A stretch of 52,306 nt of DNA from Hydrogenobacter sp. (GCA_023255875.1 JAGDVY010000032.1:1-52306); one strand, 5' to 3'. Positions 9,158 to 23,649 are shown, counted from the first letter of the stretch. Notes: generated by a model from the sequence alone, not told the origin. Program-made: numbers and translations.

Positions 9158-9901
9158 ATGATAAAAAAAACTGGCTTTTTAGCGCTGGGTGTGTTAGCAA
9201 TTATGTCCGCACAAAGCTGTGGCACGGGCTCTGCCAAGTGCCCCAGCAAAGACACAGTAAAGAATGCGGTAAAGGATATCATACCTCAGGACTTTACTGT
9301 TGAATCTGTCTCAAACGTGAGTAATATAAGTGGTCTCTGTGAGGTGGTTCTAAAGGTTGGTGCTCAGCCTATAGTGTTCTATACAGACAGCAACGCTCAG
9401 TATGTAATAGCGGGAAATCTCATAAGTGTTAAGGACAAAAAGAACCTTACAAGAGAAAGACAGCAGGAGTTCATGAAGGTCTCCAATGACCTACTCAAAG
9501 AGCTTGAAAAACATGTAAACTTTACCTACGGACAGGGTAGTAAGTTCATATACTACATAACAGACCCAGACTGCCCCTTCTGTAAGAGGAGTGAGCCCAT
9601 CATAGAGGAGTGGGCAAAGAAGAACAACGTGCAGGTAAAAGTGATCCTGTTTCCTCTTCCTATACATCCCAACGCTTTTGAAAAGTCTGTGGCTCTTGTT
9701 TGTGATAAGAAAGGTTGGGAAGAGCTTGTAAAGGGCTATGATTCAAAGAATCAGTGTGAGGAAGGCAAAAAGAAGGTCAGCGAAAACCTCCAATTCTTGA
9801 GCCAGCTTGGAGTAAATGGAACACCCACTTTTATAGGAATGAATGGTAAGATGCACTCTGGCGTACCCACAGAGGAGGACCTAAGCAGGCTTATAAACTA
9901 A
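9158..9901 (+). CDS. dsbC: DsbC/DsbG-like thiol:disulfide isomerase, probable lipoprotein
   Basis: The start is the ATG at 9158, preceded by AAGGAGG; the frame stays open further left but has no support there. The 247-residue product has a signal peptide ending around AIMSAQSCG, where Cys21 could be lipidated (the lipobox is imperfect). An N-terminal dimerisation-like region is followed by a thioredoxin fold with the active site CPFC (139-142) and the cis-proline loop GVNGTPTFI. These are the features of periplasmic disulfide isomerases DsbC/DsbG. Additional cysteines at 28, 61, 194 and 207 are noteworthy. Its electron donor (DsbD/CcdA type) is not in the window. Confidence 0.85.
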   Translation: MIKKTGFLALGVLAIMSAQSCGTGSAKCPSKDTVKNAVKDIIPQDFTVESVSNVSNISGLCEVVLKVGAQPIVFYTDSNAQYVIAGNLISVKDKKNLTRERQQEFMKVSNDLLKELEKHVNFTYGQGSKFIYYITDPDCPFCKRSEPIIEEWAKKNNVQVKVILFPLPIHPNAFEKSVALVCDKKGWEELVKGYDSKNQCEEGKKKVSENLQFLSQLGVNGTPTFIGMNGKMHSGVPTEEDLSRLIN

Positions 9902-9904
9902 TTT

Positions 9905-11032
9905 ATGGATTGGATAAAACAAGAGCTTGAGAGGATAAAACACCATCACCTTTATAGAGTAAGAACTTTAAAAGAAGGGTTTTTGGACCTTTGTTCCAAC
10001 GACTATTTGGCTCTGAGGGATCATCCACAGGTGATATCAGCGGTGGCACGGGCTCTAAAGGAGTATGGTGTAGGCTCTGGCGCATCTCAGCTTGTCTCTG
10101 GCTACACTAAATACCATCTGCGCTTGGAGGAAAAGCTCGCAGAGTTTAAGAAAGTTCCCAAGTGTGTGCTTTTTGGTTCTGGATACCTTGCCAATTTGGG
10201 CGTGATTCCATCGTTGGTAGGAGAAGGTGATATTATCCTGAGCGATGAGCTAAACCACGCAAGCCTTATAGATGCTTGTAGGCTTTCAAAAGCCAAGGTG
10301 CTCATATTCAAACATAGGGATTACGAGCATTTGGAGGATTTACTTAAAGCAAACAGATACAGCTTTCGTAGGTGTCTTATAGTGAGCGATACCGTCTTTA
10401 GTATGGATGGAGATGTTGCTGATATAAGGCTTCTCAAAAAGATGGCAAAGGACTATGAGTGCATGCTTTATCTTGATGAAGCTCATGCCACTGGCGTTTT
10501 GGGAGCTACAGGAAGAGGGGGCTTGGAAGAATTTTCCGAAAGCTGGGAAGAATTCATGATCATCATGGGCACCCTTTCAAAGGCGCTTGGTTCCTACGGT
10601 GCCTTTGTGTGTGGTTCTGAATTGCTCTGTGAATACCTTATAAACAAGGCAAGAAGCCTCATATTCTCCACTTCCCTACCTCCCGCCTTGTGCGCAGGTG
10701 CAGAAAAGTCTATAGAGATCATACAAAAAGAACCTCAAAGGGTAAGACACCTTAAAAATCTCGCACAGTGGATATTTGAAAACTTAAAGGAAGTAGGTAT
10801 AGAGGCGAATTTTCACCACACTCCTATAATACCTCTAATGGTTTATGACGAGAAAAGGGCTGTAAAGTTAAGAGATTATCTTTTTGAAAGGGGCATACTT
10901 CTTCAGGCTATCAGGTATCCCGCAGTTCCCTTAGGTAAGGCACGCCTCAGGCTCACAGTGAGCTTGAGGTATTCCCAGAATGATCTTGAGTTCTTCTTTT
11001 CCCAACTTAGAGAGGCGCTCAAACACTGCTGA
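9905..11032 (+). CDS. bioF: 8-amino-7-oxononanoate synthase (biotin synthesis)
   Basis: BioF condenses pimeloyl-thioester with alanine, using PLP, in biotin synthesis. The 375-residue protein has the alpha-oxoamine synthase signatures GVGSGASQLVSGYTKYH, YLDEAHATGVLG (Asp191 binds the pyridine nitrogen) and GTLSKALGSYGAF (Lys226 forms the PLP aldimine). Glycine C-acetyltransferase (Kbl) is the main alternative and cannot be excluded by motifs; the shorter length and the absence of a tdh neighbour favour BioF. The ATG lies three bases after the dsbC stop with no obvious Shine-Dalgarno of its own, suggesting coupling. Its 3' end overlaps the AAA+ gene by 14 bases on the other strand. Confidence 0.85.
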   Translation: MDWIKQELERIKHHHLYRVRTLKEGFLDLCSNDYLALRDHPQVISAVARALKEYGVGSGASQLVSGYTKYHLRLEEKLAEFKKVPKCVLFGSGYLANLGVIPSLVGEGDIILSDELNHASLIDACRLSKAKVLIFKHRDYEHLEDLLKANRYSFRRCLIVSDTVFSMDGDVADIRLLKKMAKDYECMLYLDEAHATGVLGATGRGGLEEFSESWEEFMIIMGTLSKALGSYGAFVCGSELLCEYLINKARSLIFSTSLPPALCAGAEKSIEIIQKEPQRVRHLKNLAQWIFENLKEVGIEANFHHTPIIPLMVYDEKRAVKLRDYLFERGILLQAIRYPAVPLGKARLRLTVSLRYSQNDLEFFFSQLREALKHC

Positions 11033-13844
11033 CTGTTCTATCCACTATGTCCTTTATGATTTCCCTCTCAAGGGGAGAGCTAACTTTGGGAAGTATGGTC
11101 TCCAGGACCGCTTTTTTGGCACTTTGGTATCTTTCGAGCCTTCTTGCACACCTTATGGTATCCCTGATGGAGAAAACGAACTCCACAGGCTCTTCGGACT
11201 TTTGTGTTTGATAGGCTCTATAGGCGCTCCTTATGGCATTGGCTATGCTGAGAAGTTCAAAGATCATGCGCACCTTTTCTTCCCTATCTGGAGTTAGGAC
11301 TTTTTCTCCAAGCTCCGTTTTTACAGCATTCACCACATAGTACCAAAGGTAAGTAAATTCCTCAGTGGATAAACCTTGTAGTCCCTCCACATGATCCTTT
11401 AGTATCAGAGCTTCGTCTGGATAGTAGAAACCTCCTTCTCCTTCAAAAGGAGGATAGTCTATGTAAAGCACATCAGCCCTTGACTTTATATCCTGAGGTA
11501 GCTCAGAAACTCCCAAGTAATTTTGGGGATTCATACCACCTATGAGTAAAACATCGTGCCTTGCTTTTATTACTTCTCCCGATGAGAGCACCATGTACCT
11601 TCTGTAGTCAAACAGAGGGTTAAACATCTTTACAAGGGACGCAGGAAGCGTGTTTATTTCGTCAAAGTAGATGACCGCACCGGGTGTTTGTAGAGCCTTC
11701 ACAAGATCCGAATAGACCTTTTTAGTGCCCCTTTTGGGATCAAACTCGTACATAAAGGTGATGTCTTCCCTTTCCATCTTAGAGTTGCAGGGGATTATGT
11801 AAAGAGGCCTGCCAGTGAGTGCAGAAAAAACCTCTACAAGAAAGTTCTTTCCTACACCAGCATCTCCCTCTAATATCAGAATACCTTCTTGATATTTGAG
11901 CTGTTCTTTTACAAGAGCGGTAAATTTCTCAAGGTTTTGGACAAACCAAGGTGTTTCCTCATATGCTACAAAGAGAGGCAATCTATACTCCTGATAGGAG
12001 AAAAGTCCGTTTAGGTGTCTTAGGTAAGACCTCACCCACTTTGGTGGATGCTTGAGCTCTTCCGCTCTTATTATGTTGGAGTATCTTTTGGGCTCTCTTA
12101 CTATCCCGTCTGACCTTTCAAAAACTATTCTTACATATGCCTGTCCCTCTGAATAGTACTTTTCTTCTACCTGAATTTTCCAAGGTAGCTTTCTTCTTTC
12201 TCCTGTGAATTTTTCCATCTTTTCACTGCCAAAAAATACATACTGATCCTCTACTCTTAACCTGTATCTCAAAAGCCTGCTTTTTAGGACACTTTCCTGA
12301 AGTAGCTTGGTGAGCTCTTCCTGTGCCTGTCTTTGTATGTCCCTTGGTAGGCGCAAAAAGTACTCCCTGGCTCTCTTTACTTGCGGTATGCCTTCCGCAG
12401 AAGTCAAATCCGTAATTTCAACATCCTTTAGGGCGGAGGACACTTCTTTAAGATGATCTTTTACAGTTCTATTGAAATGTTCCAGTATTTCCTGTTTTAG
12501 GACTTCAAGCTTTTGTTTTTCTTCTCCTTCGTAGTTCTTTATCCACTCTTCCGTGTCTTTGAGGTCTTTCTCTTCCAACTCTCCCTTTGAGAGTTTTTCT
12601 TTCAAGGTTTTTATAAAAAGATTCACCTTTGCCCTCTTTATGTCCTCTTCTGCCTTGTTTATGATCTCCCTTACCTCTTTTATGGGTGCATCAAAGGACA
12701 GAAGTTCTTTGTACTCTTTGATATTTTCTATGCTATCCTGATTGCTCAAAGAAGATAACTTTTTCTGAAGGTTTTTGTAAGCGTTTTCCGCATTTTTTAT
12801 GATCTGTTTTTTCCTGTCCTGAGTGTAGTAAAAGTCCGCAAGGTTAGAATACAGCTTAACAAGGTAATAAAACCTCTTTTCTCCGTCATCTTGATAGGCG
12901 CAGGTGTATATGCTTCCATCAGGACTAATCCTCACAACAGAGTAGCCAAAACCTTCAAGAGTTTGAAGATATGAGAATGTATCAGTATCAAGTATGCCAA
13001 GCTTGTTTTCCCCTGCGTCCGCTATGAATAAAAACCTTCCATCAGGAGAAAGGTCTAGCTGTGAGGGTTTTAAAGGAACTTCCACTTTTGCTTTTTCTCT
13101 ATACTCTGTAAGGTCATAAAAAATAATGCTGTTTTCGTATCCTATGATGGCGATATTATCCTTGAGACACAGGGCTTTTTTTGCGGTATAGGGCAAAACC
13201 TTTAGGAGATTACCACCTCTGTCATACAGGGCTAAGGCATGTATTCCAGATAACAGAAATCTACCATCTTCTAGTATCTTTATAACCTCAAGCTGTCCTA
13301 TGTTAGCAGAACTATAACTGAACGTGCCAGCAAATTCTATGGTTTCTAAACTCATATCCCCTGTAAGCTCTATGGTGTATATTCTCTCCCCAACAACTCC
13401 AAAGGCTAAGAGGTTTCTTTTTATGTCAAGTCCAGAAGAGGGCCTTATACCTTCCTGTGAGAGCCTTATGCTCTTCCAAGTTTCTGGCTTTCTTTTGTCT
13501 GTCATGTAGTATATAAGAAGGTAAGGAGGTGTAAGAAGTGCCAGGTAATTGCCTTTAAAGACTATATCTGTAATGACCTGTGCAGGAGGCCTTGCGGGAA
13601 GTCTGTGTAGCTTACCTTTCCAGTCATAAAACTGTACTATGCCATGCCTTCTGCCCACAAGAATCCAATAGCCATCTTCCGACACGCCTATAGTCTCTAT
13701 CCAAAACTCCTCTATGCGCGCATCAGCATCTCTCTCCAAAAGCTCATCTTTGGAAAGTACGAGCTCCTTATCGGGCAGTTTTATTCTAATGTCTGTTTCC
13801 TTCTTGTCCTTTTTTGCCTGAAAGATCTTTTCAAAAAACTTCAT
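11019..13844 (-). CDS. Beta-propeller / coiled-coil / MoxR-type AAA+ ATPase fusion
   Basis: This 941-residue protein has three parts. Residues about 45-335 are beta-rich repeats with WD40/propeller-like turns (VSEDGYWILVGR, LSPDGRFLFIADAG, ISPDGSIYTCAY). Residues about 345-520 are highly charged helices, probably coiled coil. Residues about 655-941 form an AAA+ domain of the dynein-related/MoxR/CbbQ kind: Walker A GDAGVGKNF (660-668, with Asn where Ser/Thr is usual), Walker B VIYFDE (724-729) and sensor-1 IGGMNPQ. MoxR-type ATPases usually work with a separate VWA protein; none is adjacent. I know no characterised protein with this architecture. It probably remodels a target sensed by the propeller. 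It stands alone, converging on bioF. Confidence 0.8.
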   Translation of the reverse strand: MKFFEKIFQAKKDKKETDIRIKLPDKELVLSKDELLERDADARIEEFWIETIGVSEDGYWILVGRRHGIVQFYDWKGKLHRLPARPPAQVITDIVFKGNYLALLTPPYLLIYYMTDKRKPETWKSIRLSQEGIRPSSGLDIKRNLLAFGVVGERIYTIELTGDMSLETIEFAGTFSYSSANIGQLEVIKILEDGRFLLSGIHALALYDRGGNLLKVLPYTAKKALCLKDNIAIIGYENSIIFYDLTEYREKAKVEVPLKPSQLDLSPDGRFLFIADAGENKLGILDTDTFSYLQTLEGFGYSVVRISPDGSIYTCAYQDDGEKRFYYLVKLYSNLADFYYTQDRKKQIIKNAENAYKNLQKKLSSLSNQDSIENIKEYKELLSFDAPIKEVREIINKAEEDIKRAKVNLFIKTLKEKLSKGELEEKDLKDTEEWIKNYEGEEKQKLEVLKQEILEHFNRTVKDHLKEVSSALKDVEITDLTSAEGIPQVKRAREYFLRLPRDIQRQAQEELTKLLQESVLKSRLLRYRLRVEDQYVFFGSEKMEKFTGERRKLPWKIQVEEKYYSEGQAYVRIVFERSDGIVREPKRYSNIIRAEELKHPPKWVRSYLRHLNGLFSYQEYRLPLFVAYEETPWFVQNLEKFTALVKEQLKYQEGILILEGDAGVGKNFLVEVFSALTGRPLYIIPCNSKMEREDITFMYEFDPKRGTKKVYSDLVKALQTPGAVIYFDEINTLPASLVKMFNPLFDYRRYMVLSSGEVIKARHDVLLIGGMNPQNYLGVSELPQDIKSRADVLYIDYPPFEGEGGFYYPDEALILKDHVEGLQGLSTEEFTYLWYYVVNAVKTELGEKVLTPDREEKVRMIFELLSIANAIRSAYRAYQTQKSEEPVEFVFSIRDTIRCARRLERYQSAKKAVLETILPKVSSPLEREIIKDIVDRTVSSV

Positions 13845-13923
13845 TCTTAAATAATAACACTTACGCGGTTAGCTTTAAAGTTATATTGAGGCTGTTTGAA
13901 AAATCTCCCAGCATTGAGAAAAC

Positions 13924-14061
13924 TTAATTTCTTAAAATAGCCTTCAAAAGCTCAAAAAATAAGTAAAGCTTCCAAAGGACCAAAAAGTTATACACCGCAA
14001 ACCTCGCAAGCACATATAAGCTCGCAAGCTCATATATCTTCGTGTTGTCCCTATCATTCAT
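13924..14061 (-). CDS. Possible small membrane protein, 45 residues
   Basis: Within the otherwise empty stretch 13845-14243 there is a frame from ATG 14061 to TAA 13924. A GTG four codons upstream (14073) follows AAGGA only two bases away, so the start is uncertain. The product begins MNDRDNTKIYELASLYVLAR and then has an aromatic, hydrophobic run (FAVYNFLVLWKLYLFFELL) that could form one membrane helix. I do not recognise it. The hydrophobic, non-random composition supports coding; the lack of a clear ribosome-binding site argues against. Confidence 0.35.
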   Translation of the reverse strand: MNDRDNTKIYELASLYVLARFAVYNFLVLWKLYLFFELLKAILRN

Positions 14062-14185
14062 TAGGTTTTTCACGTTCCTTATTTTTAAAGAATTTTGGCA
14101 CAAAAAGATAAACTAAAAATTGCCAAAAGTGGGAGGTAGACAAACGGTTGAGGGTCTGGTTTTTCTGTGGGCAGGATTTTAGTAC

Positions 14186-14214
14186 TTGATCCTGAAGGTG
14201 TTTTATAAGATAAT
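14186..14214 (+). promoter_or_regulatory. speE operon promoter
   Basis: TTGATC (14186-14191) and GATAAT (14209-14214) are separated by 17 bases, a standard sigma-70 arrangement and the best two-box promoter in the window. Transcription would start near 14221. AAGAGGTGG just before the ATG at 14244 is the ribosome-binding site. I see no riboswitch or attenuator between them. Confidence 0.5.
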
Positions 14215-14243
14215 CTATCCAAAACTCAAGAGGTGGAAGAGAG

Positions 14244-19308
<5,065 letters not shown>

Positions 19309-19320
<12 letters not shown>

Positions 19321-20652
19321 GATAAGCTCCACCGCGTCCTTTATGTGAGAAACACCAATGGCTTCTATGCCTTCCATCTTTATGCTCACTGACTTGGGCA
19401 ATATGGCACGCTTGAAACCAAACCTGCTGGCTTCTTTTAACCTCACATCCGCAAAATGAACCGCTCTTACCTCTCCTGCAAGCCCTATCTCACCAAAAGC
19501 CACCAAGTCCCCTATGGGCTTATCCTTCAACGAAGAAGCAATAGCAAGAGCAACCGCAAGGTCTGATGCGGGCTCTCTTATCTGCATGCCTCCCACCACA
19601 TTTACAAAAACATCTCTGTCTCTTGTGAAGATTTTACACTCCTTTTCAAGCACCGCAAGTATAATGGAAAGCCTATTAAGGTCATATCCTTGAGCTCTTC
19701 TCTGAGGCGTAGTGTAAAGAGCCTGAATGGTAAGAGCCTGTACCTCAACAAGCACGGGCTTACTACCCTCTGTGTAAGGAAACACTACGCTTCCGGGCGA
19801 AGAACTTACCCTCTCCTGAAGGAAAAAGGCAGAAGGCTCGGGCACTTCTTCTAATCCACTGTCCGACATTCTAAAGACCGCCACTTCTCCCGAAGAACCA
19901 AACCTGTTTTTGACAACCTTCACTATCCTGTAGAAATTAAAACGCTCTCCCTCAAAATAGAGGACTGTATCCACCAAGTGCTCAAGCACCTTAGGACCAG
20001 CTATCATACCCTCCTTTGTGATCTGACCCACAAGAAACACGGGAATGTTTTTTGACTTGCAAAGTTCTGATATTCTAAAGGCGCATTCCCTAACCTGAGA
20101 CACAGAACCCGGCGATGAAGAGATGTTTTCCGAGTAAAGAGTTTGCACCGAATCCACCACCAAAAGGGCAGGATTTACACTCTCTATCACGTTTATGAGC
20201 ACCTCCAGTCTCGTCTCAGGAAGCACCAACAGATCTTTACCCCTTACTCCTATCCTCTCTCCCCTTAGAGCTATCTGAGAACCCGACTCCTCTCCAGAAA
20301 CATAAAGCACCTTACCATACATCTGTGCGCACCTATCAGACACCTGAAGAAGAAGAGTGGATTTACCTATGCCAGGTTCTCCCGCCAGCAGGACCACCTG
20401 ACCAGGTACCAAACCACCACCCAAGGCTATGTCCAAATGCTGAAATCCCGTACTCTTTCTAACAAAGCCTTCTTTGTGCCACTCAAGTATAGGTTTAATA
20501 TTAGGTTTGTCTGTGTATGTTTTTATCTGAAGAGACCCCTGTTCTTCTACAAGGGAGTTCCAGCTTCCGCATGAGGGACACCTACCCAACCACCTAAAAG
20601 AAACGTATCCACACTCCTGGCACACAAACTGAACTTTATCTTTTTTCATCAA
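19309..20652 (-). CDS. radA: DNA repair protein RadA (Sms)
   Basis: This 447-residue protein has an N-terminal zinc finger (C11, C14, C25, C28), a RecA-like ATPase with Walker A GEPGIGKST (91-99), the RadA signature KNRFGSSGE near 246, and a C-terminal Lon-protease-like domain (GGMQIREPASDLAVALAIASS) lacking proteolytic function. RadA is a hexameric helicase promoting branch migration in recombination. The first codon is a TTG with an ATG right after it (20649); the ATG is likelier. TAAATT at 20664-20659 lies nine bases before that ATG and no Shine-Dalgarno is visible. Divergent from nfeD with 18 bases between. Confidence 0.93.
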
Positions 20653-20655
20653 GTT

Positions 20656-20661
20656 TAAAAT
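20656..20661 (+). promoter_or_regulatory. -10 box for the NfeD gene
   Basis: TAAAAT ends nine bases before the ATG at 20671. There is no Shine-Dalgarno between them, and the promoter lies inside the 18-base gap to radA, so the transcript would start within about two or three bases of the start codon. Confidence 0.35.
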
Positions 20662-20670
20662 TTATTCTCA

Positions 20671-21936
20671 ATGGTGCTCATCATAACCCTCTTTTTCTGC
20701 GTATATATAGGATTTTCGAAGGTTTTTATAGCACAGTGGGATTTTGCCATCACGCCTCTTACTGTAGACTACATAAAAAGGAGTATCCACACTGCGGAAA
20801 AGGAGGGTGGTAGTCTTTTTGTATTGGAACTTAACACTCCTGGTGGTCTTGAATCTTCCATGAGAGAGATAGTTCAGGAGTTTCAAAGAACACCCCTGCC
20901 GGTAGTAGTTTTTGTGTATCCCCAAGGAGGCAGGGCAGCATCCGCAGGAGCTATAATCACCATCTCAGCGGACATAGCGGTCATGTCCCCGGGCACAAAT
21001 ATTGGTGCAGCTCATCCCGTGCAGATGGGTGGTCAGCAGGATGAAGTTATGAAAGAAAAAGTCCTTCAGGATACCCTCGCTTTTGTAAGAAGCATAGCTA
21101 CAGAAAAAGGTAGGAACGCACACGTAATAGAAAGAATGGTCAAAGAGAGCGTATCTTTAACGCCCCAAGAAGCTTTAAAAGCAGGAGTCATAGACCTTAT
21201 AGCCCAAGACATGCAGGATCTTCTCAACAAGATAGACGGAAGAACAGTAAAAAAGCACGGTAAGGAGATAACCATCAGCACAAAAAATGTCCCTGTTGAG
21301 TACATCTCAAAAAGTCTAAGGGAAGAATTTTTAACCTTAGTAACAAATCCAACGTTAGCTTACATGCTTTTACTTATAGGCTTTTACGGTATATTCTTTG
21401 AGCTTTACAATCCCGGTAGCGTAGTACCCGGTGCTGTTGGTGTTATCTGTTTACTTTTGGGTCTTTACGGTTTGGGTGTGGTGGGTATAAACTGGCTTGG
21501 ACTTTTGCTTATACTCTCGGGAATACTCATGCTCGCCCTTGAGGTTATTACCCCTTCCTTTGGAGGACTTGCCTTAGCAGGCGCAATAGCCTTAGCTATA
21601 GGTTCGTTAATACTGGTAAGCCCCGAATCACCTTATGGAGACATACCCAAGTCCGTTATAACCACAATGGTAATAACAACCGCTGTCTTCTTTATAGTGA
21701 TAGGACGCTTAGGACTAAAAGCCCAAAAGAGAAAAAAGATGTTAGGCACAGAAGAGCTCATAGGAGAGGAAGGAGAAGCCATGACAGACTTTATTAACGG
21801 TAAAGGCAAAGTATTTGTGCATGGAGAGATATGGAACGCTGTAAGTGATGAAGAGATAAAAAAAGGAGATACTGTTGAGATCAAGAAAGTCAAAGGCTTA
21901 ACCCTAAAAGTTAAGAAAGCTCAGCGCGATCTGTGA
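20671..21936 (+). CDS. nfeD: NfeD-family membrane-bound serine protease (ClpP-like)
   Basis: This 421-residue protein has a signal/anchor sequence at residues 1-18 and then a ClpP/crotonase-fold protease domain with ELNTPGGL and GGRAASAGAIITISAD. The nucleophile is Ser91, and a lysine near 130 (KVLQDTLAFV) probably forms the Ser-Lys dyad known from the archaeal 1510-N protease. About four to five transmembrane helices (roughly 225-345) and a C-terminal OB-fold NfeD domain (roughly 355-420) follow. These proteases are thought to act in membrane quality control with SPFH/stomatin partners; no stomatin gene is seen here. Convergent with the next gene, overlapping by 16 bases. Confidence 0.88.
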   Translation: MVLIITLFFCVYIGFSKVFIAQWDFAITPLTVDYIKRSIHTAEKEGGSLFVLELNTPGGLESSMREIVQEFQRTPLPVVVFVYPQGGRAASAGAIITISADIAVMSPGTNIGAAHPVQMGGQQDEVMKEKVLQDTLAFVRSIATEKGRNAHVIERMVKESVSLTPQEALKAGVIDLIAQDMQDLLNKIDGRTVKKHGKEITISTKNVPVEYISKSLREEFLTLVTNPTLAYMLLLIGFYGIFFELYNPGSVVPGAVGVICLLLGLYGLGVVGINWLGLLLILSGILMLALEVITPSFGGLALAGAIALAIGSLILVSPESPYGDIPKSVITTMVITTAVFFIVIGRLGLKAQKRKKMLGTEELIGEEGEAMTDFINGKGKVFVHGEIWNAVSDEEIKKGDTVEIKKVKGLTLKVKKAQRDL

Positions 21937-22826
21937 AGCCAAAACAGCGCAATAATTCCATATATACCAGAAGATAAAAGCAGAAAGTTATGCACAAGAA
22001 AACCTTTTACTATCCAGCTTTTGAGATCAAGCTCGTGAAATTTAGCAGGAATAGAAAAGCTAAGTTCGTAAGTGCCATAACCCATAAAACTGTGCAGAGG
22101 CAGTATGGTACTCAGTTCACCAAAGGAAAAGGACAAAAAAGCCAGCAAGTAGGAAGACATACCCATAACTTCCAACACCGCCAAGAACTTTAAAATTACA
22201 GACAGAAGGGAACAACCAAAAAGATAAAGGGACAAGGAAAGGCTCGTACTGTCCTTTATATAAATCTTTAGGTCTCTTAGCTTACCCCAAGAAGGTAGTA
22301 TGATGTACATTTTGTAAGAAAAGATAGAAGCAAGGAGCGCACAAAAAGAGATAAGAAAGGCAAGCATAGAGGTTTTTACTAAAGAGTAAACTAAAAGACC
22401 TGCAAAGATCAGTGCAGACAGATCAAAAACCCTTCCCAAAAAGAAGGACCATACAGAAACTTTAAGAGAAACTCCCAACTTCTTTGCATAATAAAACCAG
22501 CTTAGCTCACCAGTTCTTGCAGGAAGTACATTGTTAAAAAAGATGTTAGCACTGTTTATAAAGAATATGTCTAAAAAGCTCAGATCCTTTATAAGAGGTC
22601 TCCACCTTATGCTTCTAACTACCTGACTCAGTGTGTAAAAGAAAAAAGCAGATACAAAATTCTCTAAGGATACATATTTGACAGCTTCTAAAACTTTCTC
22701 CAGAGGAATGTACTTGTAAAAAAACAGAAAGAAAATTAGAGTAAGCAAAATAGGGATGAAAAAATTTCTTACACGCACCTTAAAAAAGACTCTTCTGAGA
22801 AATGCCTCTGAAGATAACATCCACAT
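21921..22826 (-). CDS. Flippase-like integral membrane protein (UPF0104 / lysylphosphatidylglycerol synthase TM region)
   Basis: This protein of up to 301 residues has about seven to eight hydrophobic segments and the motifs LSQVVRSIRWRPLIKD and INSANIFFNNVLPARTGELSWFYYAKKLG, characteristic of the UPF0104/MprF-flippase-like family. Such proteins may move lipids or lipid-linked sugars. The ATG at 22826 would overlap the exonuclease gene by 47 bases and has a weak ribosome-binding site. A GTG at 22778, one base after the upstream stop, would remove 16 charged residues and is a fair alternative. Substrate unknown. Confidence 0.75.
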   Translation of the reverse strand: MWMLSSEAFLRRVFFKVRVRNFFIPILLTLIFFLFFYKYIPLEKVLEAVKYVSLENFVSAFFFYTLSQVVRSIRWRPLIKDLSFLDIFFINSANIFFNNVLPARTGELSWFYYAKKLGVSLKVSVWSFFLGRVFDLSALIFAGLLVYSLVKTSMLAFLISFCALLASIFSYKMYIILPSWGKLRDLKIYIKDSTSLSLSLYLFGCSLLSVILKFLAVLEVMGMSSYLLAFLSFSFGELSTILPLHSFMGYGTYELSFSIPAKFHELDLKSWIVKGFLVHNFLLLSSGIYGIIALFWLHRSR

Positions 22827-23649
22827 CTTTGAGTAAGCTCTTCATTTCAAGTTCTGTCAGTCTTTCTTTGAGTTTTTCCACATCTGGCTCTTTCATACAC
22901 ATATCCATCTCCCTCAGGTCAATATCCGGAACCTGTTGAAGTTTTACCAGAAAGTAGGAAAGTTCAAGTTTTTCTTTATCTGCTTGTGGAAAAGCCATCT
23001 TGAACTCTTCAAAGTTTTTCAGGATATTTTCCACACTGCCATACTTTTCAAGGACTTTAACGGCGGTCTTTTTGCCTATGCCTTTTATACCCTCTACGTT
23101 ATCCACCTTATCACCAACAAGAGCTAAATAATCTGGTATGAGCTCAGGTGGTACACCAAACTTTTCTATAACGCTCTTTTTTGTAAACACCTCACCGTTC
23201 ATAGGGTTTATTACGCTCACCTTGTCCGAAACAAGCTGAAGTATGTCCTTATCAGGAGAATACACCTTTACTGAAAATCCCATATCCACCGCCTTTTTAA
23301 CTAAGTAGCCGATGAGGTCATCTGCCTCATAGCCTTCTACCTCTAATATGGGGATACCCATTAGTCTAAGGAACTCTTTTATGATGGGTATCTGCAGTTT
23401 TAAGGGGTTAGGCATAGGAGGCCTTTTGCTTTTGTATGCGCTGTATACCTTAGCTCTTGTGGTAGGAGCAGGGTGATCAAAGACTACAACAAAGCATTTG
23501 GGTTTTTCTGTTTTGAGCAAAGAAAAAACCGTTCTCATAAAGCCATAGATGGCACCTGTTGGGAAACCGTTTTTTGTGGAGAGAGGAGGAAGGGCAAAAA
23601 AGCTTCTGTATATAAAGGCAGAACCATCAAGTATGTAAAGTATCTTCAT
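22780..23649 (-). CDS. Stand-alone 5'-3' exonuclease (PolA N-terminal-like flap nuclease)
   Basis: This 289-residue nuclease corresponds to the N-terminal domain of bacterial DNA polymerase I: LDGSAFIYRSFFALPP, VVFDHPAPTTRAKVY, EADDLIGYLV, YSPDKDILQL and ALVGDKVDNVEGIKGIGKKTA (H3TH), with the metal-binding aspartates in place. No polymerase domain follows. Aquifex aeolicus PolA is known to lack this domain, so a separate gene that removes RNA primers and flaps is expected in the group. The last 20-odd residues form a variable tail. It overlaps thiE by four bases upstream. Confidence 0.9.
   Translation of the reverse strand: MKILYILDGSAFIYRSFFALPPLSTKNGFPTGAIYGFMRTVFSLLKTEKPKCFVVVFDHPAPTTRAKVYSAYKSKRPPMPNPLKLQIPIIKEFLRLMGIPILEVEGYEADDLIGYLVKKAVDMGFSVKVYSPDKDILQLVSDKVSVINPMNGEVFTKKSVIEKFGVPPELIPDYLALVGDKVDNVEGIKGIGKKTAVKVLEKYGSVENILKNFEEFKMAFPQADKEKLELSYFLVKLQQVPDIDLREMDMCMKEPDVEKLKERLTELEMKSLLKDVDVIFRGISQKSLF

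Noticed and set aside
14062-14185. Possible non-coding RNA or riboswitch upstream of speE
   Set aside because: I found no convincing helices or known motif; the only clear signal near there is the promoter at 14186-14214.
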